This document shows positions 45,801-57,800 of a stretch of DNA of 64,000 nt, one piece after another. How positions within the stretch are numbered: the stretch's first letter is position 1; every line of letters starts with the position of its first letter. A program made the position numbers and the translations under genes. The notes under the pieces were generated by a model, which had not been told where the DNA came from, made no database searches, and was given only the letters and a program-made list of their open reading frames with translations. This stretch comes from Eleginops maclovinus (lineage: Eukaryota; Chordata; Actinopteri; Perciformes; Eleginopidae): NCBI RefSeq assembly GCF_036324505.1, contig NC_086370.1, forward strand, positions 9,472,512 through 9,536,511. The letters are read 5' to 3'.

Positions 45801-48800
45801 CAATCGATTAAAAAAATTAAATCGCGATTAATCTATCCATAAATTAATTGCATTTTTCTATTTAAGACTGAAGCTTATAATGAATATTTATTTATGCAGA
45901 ATCATCAAATTAATGTAGAATAAACACAGAGAAAGTATATTTAAATTCAAAGACCATTTTAATGGCTTAAAGTGCACACATGCAAAGTGCAAATACAGAA
46001 AATAAGTCGAAAAAAATAAGAACATTGAACATTTTTCACGCCAAAAAGATAATTTACTTAGTCCTTCTTTACTTTCAGCCAGTTGCTGAGGCAGACCAGT
46101 TTGTTTACGTTCTCAGGGGACAAAGAAGCTCGCTGCTTTTGAATAATGTGGCCTGAGAGTGAGAACAACCTCTCACAAGGCACTGTGGTTGCAGGGGTTG
46201 AGAGGTACTTGCGTGCAATGGGTGCCAGCCTGGCATGTGCTCCCTCTCTCTTTGACCACCATTGTAGTGGACACCCTTCTATGTCCATTTTTGGCTCTGC
46301 TTTGTAGCGATCCAGACAATGCTCTATGGACTCCTCCTCGTCATCTGTATCTGAATCAGAAGAACACAGCAAGATGGACATCCTCCTCCTCTTCTTTGGT
46401 GACGGCTCCTCGGTTGTCTCAGCAGCTGGTTGTTGGGCTGGTGTCTCTCTCATCATCAGGTCACGTACTGAAGCCCACACCTCACTCCTTTCATCTTTTG
46501 GAAGGCACTTAAGGTCTTTAAACCTAGGGTCAAGGGCAGTAGTGATCTTCAGCCATTTGAGGTTGGTGCTATCCTTCCGTTGAGTTAGGTCTGTGGTAAA
46601 GGCCTTCTTGAACCTCAGAACATAAACTGGATCATCGTCTGAGGGCTCCATAACTCTGAACAAGTGGCGTAAGGCTGGCAAGACCACTGAGCAGGAGACA
46701 TACTGCTCTCCCCCAGTAGTTCAGTCACATATCTGCAATGGAAAACACAAGGTGTTAAACATTTGAGTAAATCTTTATTAACAACACAGAGAACCAACAC
46801 ACACACAGGTGAAAGAGAGGGAGAGACAGAGAACAACAACATACACACACAGGAGATGGAGAGAGAGAGAACAGCACACACACAGGTGAGAGAGAGACAG
46901 AGAACAACAACATACACACACACAGGAGATGGAGAGAGAGAGAACAGCACACACACACACAGGTGAAAGAGAGGGAGAGACAGAACAACAACATACACAC
47001 ACACAGGAGATGGAGAGAGAGAGAACAGCACACACACAGGTGAAAGCGAGAGGGAGAGAGAAAACAACATACACATAGGAGATGGAGAGAGAGAGAGAAA
47101 ACGCTACACATATACTGTACACAGGAGATAGGGAGAAAGAAAGAGAGGGAGGAGAAACCAGAAATAAATAACATACCTGCAAGGTTCCAGTAGTTCCTCC
47201 AGCTTTTGCAGTTTGGCAAGCTCCTGGTCAGTCAACATGGCAACCTTGCTCTTTTTCTGCGCCAGGTGGTGGGTAGTGGACCGGTCAGTGGAGATTTGTT
47301 TCTCTGCATCCTCTTTACCATCTCCAGTGTAGAATTCCATCTTGTTGCAACGTCCTGAGCAAGTGATTCTTGCTTAAGTCCGTGTGCAACCTGCTGTTCG
47401 TTTAATTCCTGAGCGTTAGATGGACTATGCTTAAAGTGCCCGACAATCTTGCGACATTTGGCCAGAACACTTTCAAATCCACTGTCTTTAAGTGAGACTG
47501 TGACCGTTCTTTGCAGAGAGTGGGCCATGCAAGGCAGGTGTTCAATTGGAAGTAGCCTCGCGGCAGCTACCATGTTACGAGCGCTGTCATTGCCGAGTGT
47601 GGTCAACCTTTCCTTGATTACCCATTCGTTTGCAACATCCAGAAAATGGTTAGCACATGCCTCGGCATAATGTCGCTCCTCGGTTTTACTCACAGTAAGT
47701 GCAAACGACTGCAGAGTCCAGTCTTGATCAATGAAATGCGCCGTGACGCCCAAATAATTATCGTTGTTGACAGACGTCCAGTGGTCACCTGTGACAGCGA
47801 TGTGCTTTGCTTGCTCAAGAATGTTCGTCCGCTGAGCCCTCTGATCCTCATACAACGTGTGTATTCTTGATACGATGGTTCCTCTCCAGGGTAAATTATA
47901 AGAGGTATCTCCCGATGCAACACAAATTACTTCTCTCAGTCCATCATTCTCTACTGTGCTAACTGGGCGGCAGTTTTTAACTATCCAAGTAACCAAGGAA
48001 TTGGTTAACCTTTCAGTTACAGGTTTCGTTATTCGCCCACGAGTGCCACACTCCTGTAGTGTAGACTGGCGCGGTCCCGTGGAGGTAATTTCAGTAGGGT
48101 GCTTTGCTTTGAAGTGATACGCTAAAGACGTGTTACTTCTGTGGTAACTAAATTCGGCTTTGCAAACTGTGCAGATTGCTTTTGCTTTGTCCAACGAGCC
48201 GTCGGGCAACTTTTTAAAATGAAACGTTCCCCCTAATAGTCCTTCCTTAGCCATCTTTCCGCCAAAGACTCTCCTCTAGTTAGGATAAATGTTTGCCCGC
48301 GCACGTGACCAAAGGTTATGGGTCAGCCGCCACCGGAAGTAAACAAAACCACGTTAATTGCGCTAAAAAAAATGAATGCATTAAATGTTTAAAATTAATC
48401 GCCAAAATGAACGCGTTAACTTTGACAGCACTAGTCATTCTGTTTCCTCCACCCTCGGCTGGTATAACAGCAGAATACAAACCAGTTTATGTTGCTAGCA
48501 TCATCTCACGCTGTTGTCTTACTTAAACACAACAAAAAGCAATAGTGACACATCATCCTAACAACACATAATAGCTTTCAGAAGGAGCTCTATCTGGATT
48601 ATATCATTGGCAGTTGCAACAGTAGTATTAATACTATGATATCTGTTTAAAATTCAAGAGTTAGGTGAATTGTTATAATGACAAAAGAACTGAAAACTGT
48701 TCTACCACATGGTAATTTCATTTGATCTCTACTTCGTTTGCAGGAGATTCACAAGAAACAATTAGCACTCATACACACTTACTGTGTAAGGGTTGATTGG

Positions 48801-51800
48801 GAAGAGTTGGAAAAGGTGAGAAATAGAAGAAAGGTTTTTAAACAACAGTAAAGTCAAATCAAAAGTACTTCAGTAAACTGTTATGGAGTACATGGGTTTC
48901 AGAATGTAGCTGATTACATTCCACCACTGGTTCTTTGTCTGTAGTCTTTTGAACAGACTACGTTTAACAGGCCCAATGTATATTACCTGGGAATCATTGG
49001 CTGTAAATATTACATCTATCATAGCCTACAAAATGGAGGTAAAATAAATGATTTCTTCTTCATCACACTCTCAAAAAACACAGGCCCAGTACAACAGAAA
49101 ACCTGATGATACAGTGTTTTAGGTAAAGTTCAGGAAAGGAAAACTTTGACCTTGAATCGCCAGCATATCTGACACTGATGAAATGTCACTGGAATGTGAC
49201 AGTCACATTGGCTGTTTTTGAGGTGAATGAGCGGCAGGAAGGAACTGATGCAAGTGTGTCTTAATACATTAGCAATGGGTATCTGCATACTTCCATGGTC
49301 CAGCCTCCCAGAAATAGCCTGCGGTCTGTAGAGCAGATGACCAGGGATTCCTTGAGCCCCTCCCTAATCATGAGTGATATAAAATGAATTACAATACACA
49401 CATGACATCACCACACAATAAAGTGCCATTAGTGTTTATTTTCCCATGCAGCTTTTACCTTCAGAGTAGTAGAATGAAATGGCAATACTCCCTGAGGCTG
49501 TCAAAGAAATGCACTATAAGCAACAACAGCTGGTTTTCAACTAGCGCTCTGTGGAGTTGGCTGTTTAATTTTTCATGACCTGAGAGTCTTTATTGAGCAG
49601 AAACTGATCTCATTCTGCTGTTGCCAGCGTAACCCCAGTGTATTTTGTTTTTAAAAGATTTCAAAGCTGCGACTTAATGCAGCAGCATTGCCTGTTTTGT
49701 TCCCTGACTAGAAAGATTTAAATACTGTCGCTTTAGATAGTTGTTTCACATTGTTCCTTCTGTGGAGAGGGGAAAACGCTGTTGAGGCATTATTACATTT
49801 AAGTTATCTAATGGGATGTACGTGCACTTCTGACTCATCCATGCAGATCGTCCTTCATTCAAGCTCTTTTTTCAAACAATTTTAGGTCCATGCCAGCCGC
49901 AGGTGCTTTTTGTCACCCTACATTTGGAGGTGTTTAATCAAGCATGTGTGCCTGGAGAGTATTTTCCACATCAGTGACATTAGGTGAAAAGCCAGCCAGC
50001 TAGTTTTGATTGTACCAGGGTTATTACCATTACATTGACTTTTGCAAGCACTTGAGGCATATGACAAAAATGGCATTGCTATTTTTTTGACAGAATCTTC
50101 GCTGAGAGCAGGTCTCGTGTCTGGGTTATTTACTTATTTTAAGTTGCTGAGGATGTAACACCTCCCAAAAGGCTAAGGAATTCCGCCTCTCTGAGCTTAG
50201 TCATTGTGGTTGGTTGATTTTCTGAGTGGAGGGGGAACATTGTCTCTACTGGCAGGAGTAATGAAAAAAAAAACAGTCAGTGTTTTTCTCTAGACAGCTG
50301 TAGGCTAAACTGCAGTCTTATCCAAGGAATTCATTCAGTTTGAGTTTAATGCGAGGAGGTGGAGTGCTATCAGTGGAAAAGACAAACCATTCTCTATTTG
50401 CGTTGGCATGTGAGCAAGACAAATGTAAATCTGGCCTCAGTAGTCTGTTATCACCCGTTCCTTGTTAAGTTAAAGTTAAAGCTGTCAAGATAACCCAAGC
50501 TGCCCTCTCTAGATTCAGTAGTATGGTTATCCTTTAAGAAGAGGAACAGTGGAGGATAAATGAGAGAAGTATTTGTATAAACGAGCAGGAATGCCATGAC
50601 TAACAAGGCTTTGATTAGCTAGTGAAAATGGCGCCGGCGTCATGTAAACCTGGTGTTGGCTAGGGCAGCTGGTGCTGAGACCAGACTGCACTAGGACTAA
50701 TGATGTGTTTATGTGAGAGGTGGGGAGGCTGATGGCCCTGGACTCTGCCCCTAAATCCCATCTGCTTGAACTCAAAGAGAAACCGGAGAAGAGGCAACCT
50801 GTCCCACTTTGACTGTGACCTGCACATGGCCTTTCCAATGCAGTAGATACAATTTGTTTCTGGTATTTTTTAGTTTTTGAAGCCACCTTTTTTTTATGCA
50901 TGTTTGATTTTGTGTAATTTATCTCTGCATGGTATGTCTCAAAATGATTCCCCTTTTTATTAAACTGTTCTTAGAAATACATATTCACTTTTTTTGCACA
51001 AAAAGTGAACCGAGCATCCAATTAATTTGCCCAATGCTGGGTTGGATTGCTACAGTTGGCAAACTACCATGCATATTTATTCATTTCTCAGCAATTTAAT
51101 ATTAATTGGTGCATCCTATTTGCACAGCAGCCAAACTGGTTGTCCTGCATGATACGTTATTGTGACACCTGTTTAATAAATGGAAAGTGTTTTCTTGTCT
51201 TGCTGTCTAATCGTAACCTCTTTTAATGTCTCATGAATCACATTGTTTTCTGGTCTTCTGATTCAAGTGTGTGGCCTAAAATGTCTACATGGTTAAAGTT
51301 GTCTGTGAAATAACATAATGTGGGATTTAGCCTCAGGTAACAAATAAATTAAACAGGGATATGAAACCCTTATGTTCATTGAGATAATTGGACAGTGGAT
51401 ATTTTTAGCCACATTTCCGTTTCACCTCTTTATCTTTTATAAGAAGGGCAACATTCTGCACATCAGCTCAGTAATGACACAGATTAGGGATGCCTTGATT
51501 ATATTTATGTGACTCTGATACTGATTTGAGTCATTTAATATTGAATAACTGCCAAGTTTAATACCAGTTTGAATAACATTATTTCCCTACATAATACAGA
51601 AGGTATGAGTGGCATTTAACTAGCCTCTTTCTCTGGCTTGAACTACAACAAGCAGTACTTAATCAATGCTTACACTTACTGTGAGAGGTGTGTTTGTGCA
51701 TTTGCATACATTGCTGGAATAGAGGCAAAGAAGCTGTTCTTCTTTTTTCATGCTACTCAAGGGTTTGCCCATTTGCCACATGTTGGAAACAAGTTCAAGT

Positions 51801-54800
51801 ATGTCCACGACAGCAGTACCGTTGGACATATGTCATAGACGGTCAAAAAAGAGAGTGCAATGGATTACAATCGCACACCGATAAAATAGGAACGCAGTCT
51901 CTGTGACTTCACCCATAGGTTTCTTAAGAGGCTTTGTACAGCTCAAAGTTGGTAGCTCCGAGCCTCACCAACTTCGCAGTAACTTCAATCTTATATAAAC
52001 AGGTGTGTTATATAGCAATTCATCCCATGAACTGTGAAATTAGCTAAATAAACTAAACCCCCATTTTCTTTTTTGTTCAGGCTGTTTGTTGTTTGTATCT
52101 GCTGTGAATTTGGCATTTTAACAGGAGGGTTTGACTCCCCATTGGTGCCAGCCTCAAAAAGCCATTGGAATACTGCAGCTTTAGGCACTTCCGCAATCTC
52201 TTCACTGGTCAGTCCTGGGTGCTGCCACATGGTTACAATAAACAAAGGATCATGACTTTTAAAGTTCATTTAACCTCTTACGAAATGCCTTAATAGGAGC
52301 AAATGGAAGTTTGGTTTAGGTAAAAAATCTTAAAGGGACCCTATGCTTCTTGGGGGTTTCCCTTTCCTGAATGAGCATAATGGGGCCCCTTTAATTGGCA
52401 GTTGGTACCCAATTTTTCAAATGTGGACTTTTAACCATTTCTGCCTAAAATTGGTTTGGCCATAGCACAGAGAGGCCTGCAACATCTGCTTTCCGAAAAT
52501 TGTTACATTGCTGGTGTAGTATTTTGTAGTTGGTAGGCATGACAACTCCTGGCTCTCTTTAAGTTCTTAGCACTTAGGATGTATGTATTTGATTTCTATC
52601 TCTTACAGTGTGGTGTTGAAAAAAGTGTTTTATTAAATCTTTAATCTTTCAAGTAACTTACTTTTAGTAGAAAATTGAATATACAAAACGTGTTTGGGGA
52701 AGAGTTGATCCTAAATGAGCTTGTTCAATTCACTTGGCTTAAGTGATTTTGACTTCTTTCATCCACTCAGAAAACGGGATGTGTTTCCTTGTTCAGTGCT
52801 GCCAGAAAAAGGTGCATTTGTATTTTTGCACATTAGTGGAGGAGTTTATGTTTTTCTCAAATAGCATTGGCAAGCGTTGGCCAACTTGTGTTGCAGTTGG
52901 TCTTTTATAGTATATGTCCTGTCGGCCGGAAGTGTGCCCCCTTTGTGTCTTTATTCTGGGAAAAAGTGTTTATACACTTCTGTGTTTTTTCTGTAGGCTC
53001 AGTCAAACACCCTCAGTAAATTCCTCTCTACACTGCATGAATCACAAACATCTTCCGCCTGTTCCACACATAGAAAGTGTGTTATCTCTGTGTACCCGAG
53101 CCTCTGTAAATTTGTTCTTGAGGGGAGGAAAAAAAGGTTTGATAAACAACCAATGATGGCACAAGATGGTGCTATGTGTTTCGCATAGCTTCTTCTTTGT
53201 AGTCATCAAAGCATTAGTGGAGTGGCCTTTTTGTTTTGCTCCCTCTGTGGCTCGTTTTCCAATACCCAGAGCAGATGGTATGTGTTTTCCATGGTTGATT
53301 CACTGAGAAGGGTCGGTTTTGCGTGGCTGACCTACACTATTTGAAGCTCGTATGTGTGTCGTGCCGCCTTAGCTGTGAGAATACACCTGTGTCAGTGAGC
53401 TATACATGTAAACAAAGCTTTGAATTCACTGGTTTCCTGTTGTTTTTTTCAGACTCTTGAGGAGCCCCCCTACTTGACAGTAGGGACAGACGTGAGTGCC
53501 AAGTACAGAGGGGCTTTTTGCGAGGCTAAGATCAAGACTGCCAAGAGGCTAGTCAAGGCAAAGGTAAGTCACATTTTAAAGTGATCCAAAAATCAAATAT
53601 TTATTTTCTGTCTGTGTTGTGTGGGAAGTGGGTGGCAGCAGGGCGAGGGGCTCTTGTCTTTGTGCTAAATGGCGACAATGAAGATCGCACAGCTGAACCT
53701 CCAGAGCCGTTTTGGATTGGAGAAGCACACATTTATCTGTTGTCCAAAATAGTTCTTTGCTTCTTTTTCTTGGAGATTCTTAGGCTTTGCAGTGAGAATA
53801 TCTCCTTGTCTCGGATGTTGCCAACAGTCCAGCTGTGTTGCTTACATGCGATAGCTCTACCACCTGCTTTATGTTGTTAGTACTGCTCATACAGCTAAAA
53901 CGCTGATCAGGGCCCCAGCAGTGACAGATGCAAGGTCTGCTCTAGCCCACCAGGTACCCATCACATCCTCAGTCGTCCCTCTCGCCTACTGCTTCCATGT
54001 TTTGTCTGCCGTCTCCCCACTGGTTTGATGCCTTACTGATGAAGGCCTTGCACAATGCACGTAGTACAGTGTCTCTTTTTCCAGTGGGGCTGGAGCATCT
54101 GGATAATACAATAGAGACAGATCGCTTGTCTCTCGTTCTGCGATAGTGTGTGGGAGGAACAAAGATTGGATGCTGGCTTTTTCACTGTGTCAATGCACTC
54201 TAGTTCCCCCTTTAGAGACAAAAGAACAGGCAATGCTCTGCCATTCTGACACACCAGATGAACTCATCAAATGTGCTTTTTGTCTTGTGGACAGAGAGAC
54301 GAAGAACCAAATAGACCATTTGATTTTCTACGTTTAAATGTGGTGGGCTAAAACAAAGGTAATTGGACAGTCTCAGCTCATAAATGAATTAGCATACTAA
54401 TTGGCTGAGTGTAGGGTTTGTTTTTGGTTAGCTGTAATGTGAATGTGAGGTCTGTTACACAAACGGAGAACATGGCAATTATTCAGTGGTTATGAATCTG
54501 AATATTCCTCTGTAATGAATTCCTCTTTAGCTCTTTGGTTCATTACTCTCTGTCGGCTTGTTTAACAAAGTGGAGGGTGGCAGCATATGGCACTGGTGTC
54601 TTTTCCGTGGTTTTCAAACCCAGTGCAAGGTCTTATTTATGATGATGATCTGTACTAGAAGACCTGTAAAAAATGTAATTATACCATGTCGGTATCACTT
54701 ACTGTGACATGTTCAGCACACATTTGATCAGTCAGGACGAACCATATGGCACAGTTACAAGTACTGTGTCAAAAAATGAGAGCTGCAAGATCATCTCAAT

Positions 54801-57800
54801 GCTCATAGGCTGTATTTACTATGTCATATGGAGATAGGAACTACCTTTTACCATATCATAAGCTGACACAATACATTCATTTGCCATGTAAAGCTGTTGG
54901 CCATGTGAAAGGTTTTGTATAATGTTGTTAGCTGGATAGCTAGCAAACTAATGAGGGAATGTGTGAAAAATGAGTGTGGGTGTAAAGTAAAGAAATCAGT
55001 TATAAAGTGAATAGAAATACATGAATGTTTGCCAACATTGTAACAGCTAAACTAGCAGAAGAGGTAAGAAATTGTGTATTTGACTTCAGATTACTGTTTG
55101 CTGGCTAACTGAATCATTACAAAAACATCATCAACACCTCCCCTCTTGATAAGTTCACTATGCTATGCTTTTGAATCAGAATTAGGCAACACAATCTAGA
55201 GCTATTCAAGAATTGTTCCCAACATTTGAAATCAGTGTTGTATTCATATATGTTATCATTATTTTTTAAAAGGACCATACTCATTGATCAACATCAGTGT
55301 AAACGTAACAGTGTTAGCACATTGTTATTTTTGAAGTTAAATAATATTTTTTTTAAAACACAATGAAGTACAATTTGTAAAATCACAAAAGGAGGATAAA
55401 CCTTATTGTTATGAAAATACATAAGGACAGAGATATTGTGTTTAGGAAAATATAACACAACTGGAGTTAAGTTTGTCAAATGTAACACTTAAAGTCTGTT
55501 GGGTGGGGACCATGTCCTTCCGTTATACATAACCAAAAGATATAGCCCCTGCTGTCAGGTTTTCTCGAATAAATTACACTAAAAGTCAGTTCATGTCGCT
55601 GTATCAAATAAACAGAAACATTAAAGTGTTGATTTTCCAAATCTGAAAAATGCTCACTAACCACTTTGAATTTAATACAGTGAAACATCCTGAAGCTCAC
55701 TGACATTTTAGGGCTTATTGGAAGAAATAATCGTGTAATATAATGGACTGTGAGCTCCAGAGAAAAAATCCCCATTCAAGTCTCATACATTTGCTAAAAG
55801 GCTGTATCTTATCAGAAATATGGTTTCATATCTGACTCCAATATTTGTTGTTAAGTCTAAGTAGATACACAGTCTGTGTGTACAGACCTCAGTTGAACCC
55901 AGCGGGTAACCAAGCTCACAGATACCGGTTGTCAGGAAGGCCAGGTGTTGTTGATGCTCTCTAGAGTCATCCTCCCTCAGTGGAGAGCTCATCCCTGTGA
56001 AAAAAATGTCCTTTTATTGCATCATTGGACAAAATGTTACTATCTCCATAACTGATGAAAAGTTTATCTTCATCTTACAGTGTGTATTTCTGTCATTCAT
56101 TGTATTGAAGCTGCCCTGAAGGTGCCCTGTAATGGCAGCTTAATTTCAACTAAATCATAGTCAGTAACGGTAAAAGCAGTTTTCCATTATAATGATGTTA
56201 CTATTTTACAAGCACAGCATTTGCTTTAATTTCCCTTAGGAAACAGAATATGAAAAACACGAGCATATTGATATTTCAAGTGGGGGTGGGGGTGTCTGTC
56301 ATGCTAAACAGATTCTGGCTGCTTTCACATTTTTCGTATGTGCTCCTTAGAAAATATGTGACAGTTAATGGCTGGGAGGGTGTTTGTGTGTGCTTGCCTT
56401 GTGGTCTTTTCTTTCCCCGGTGTTGCCAGGTTGCCATGCAGATGCAAGATTACCACAGCATGATCAGATTATGATCTGCTGTGGCTCACTTAGTGGAGGC
56501 AGAGAGGAGGAGGAGGAGGAGGGGTCTGTTAGCATAGCCCTAACAATCGAAACAGAAATCCACCGCAGTTGGCTCTAACAGATGCGGCACAGTTGCCAAT
56601 CAGGGGGTCAGGCGCTCAACGATGCCAGAAATGAGCCATAGTATTAAGTACTAGCACACATGCTGCTTTCCTAATGACACCAGGAAGTCTTTACTATGTT
56701 ACCCCACTAATTTGAAAACCGACAAACCTGCCTCACTGCCAAGTACTGCGTGATACAGTCCATCATCCTTGCTTTTATAAGTCCCGCAGCGCTTAAAGGA
56801 CCATGCTGCCTCTGTGAAGTGTTGGATTGATGTGGCCCAGTCAGGCCTTTGGGGAATTGTTTGTTTATCCTTGTTACTGATTCTCTCCCCCCGTTTCCTT
56901 CCCCCCTCCTCAGGTGACCTTTAAACCAGATCTGTCCACAGCTGAGGTTCATGATGAAAACATCAAAGGAGTTCTAAAGGTAAGGCAGAAAGAGATGCAT
57001 GAGGATGATGTTGCCCCACAGTCAGCTGGCACATTGTCAGAACACACATGTAGTGTTTAATATTTACTCTTATTTCTGATTCATCTGTACTATAACACCA
57101 CAGTGAATGAATAGAAATTGGTCAATATAGCTTTCACTTTGCAATTAATTTGAGTTGATTCTTGTAGCTGTTATATGGTTGTCTCATTACTTGAAAACAC
57201 TTCATTCGATTTATCATTAGTAGCACATTAGAACGCCAAGTAACAGCGGTGTGTCTGTCCCACAGGTGGGTGCTGTTGTAGAGGTGAAGAATCAGGATGG
57301 TGTTTACCAGGAGGCCACCATCAACAAGCTGACCGATGCAAGTATATATACCGTTGGTAAGTCAAAAACAAACAGTTTCTCCTCCTCACTCGAAGCTCTC
57401 TCCTACAGCTATCCCACAAAAACATGTTTGTGAACAATTCCAAATGGTTTTTATTTTCCCTTGGCTAAGCATTTTACGGAAAGATGTTGCAAGAAACCTT
57501 TTCAATCGATTCCTAAGGAAAGGTTAAGAATGAAGTGATTCCTCACAGGTCAGCAAGAATACTTAAAAAGTGCCATACATGCTCAGAAGATCTCCATCAA
57601 CTAAGACCTAAGAGACACACGGCACATACATCATATTACATTCAATTTTTTATCCAAAATATTGTCTAGTGTGAAAGCAACTTATGTGATAAGAATTAAT
57701 GGGCAAGATAAATACTAAAATTCCAAAGTTCCCTCAAGAGGGAGTTTCTCTCCCACCGGTCCACCTCGTGCCTAAATCGCCTCCATTGCACTCCTTTTGT

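Larger units (their letters stand above)
45792..48433 (-). mobile_element. hAT-superfamily DNA transposon, full-length ends
   Basis: A 2,642-bp element bounded by TAGGGCTGTCAA at the left and TTGACAGCACTA at the right, a 12-bp terminal inverted repeat with one mismatch. It is flanked by a perfect 8-bp duplication, GTCATTCT. Both ends carry CGATTAAT-like subterminal motifs. It contains a hAT transposase on the minus strand, a poly(A) signal (minus, 45887-45892), and an intron holding a minisatellite. It lies in the first coding intron of arid4b, antisense to it. A perfect duplication and readable transposase point to a fairly recent insertion. Confidence 0.93.
48442..53452. other. arid4b: arid4b intron remainder, no further gene
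   Basis: AT-rich intronic sequence between the hAT element and the second arid4b coding exon. The longest frames (for example 50527-50901 minus, 124 codons) have no recognisable motif. It contains two repeat-like segments listed separately. Confidence 0.6.

Noticed and set aside
46615..47219. Long overlapping minus-strand frames rich in Ser, Leu, Cys and Val (up to 154 codons)
   Set aside because: They are translations of the CA/GAGA minisatellite in the transposase intron, open in all frames because of the repeat.
51485..51600. 'agggatgccttgattata' as a MITE end
   Set aside because: Too diverged, and no partner end was found.
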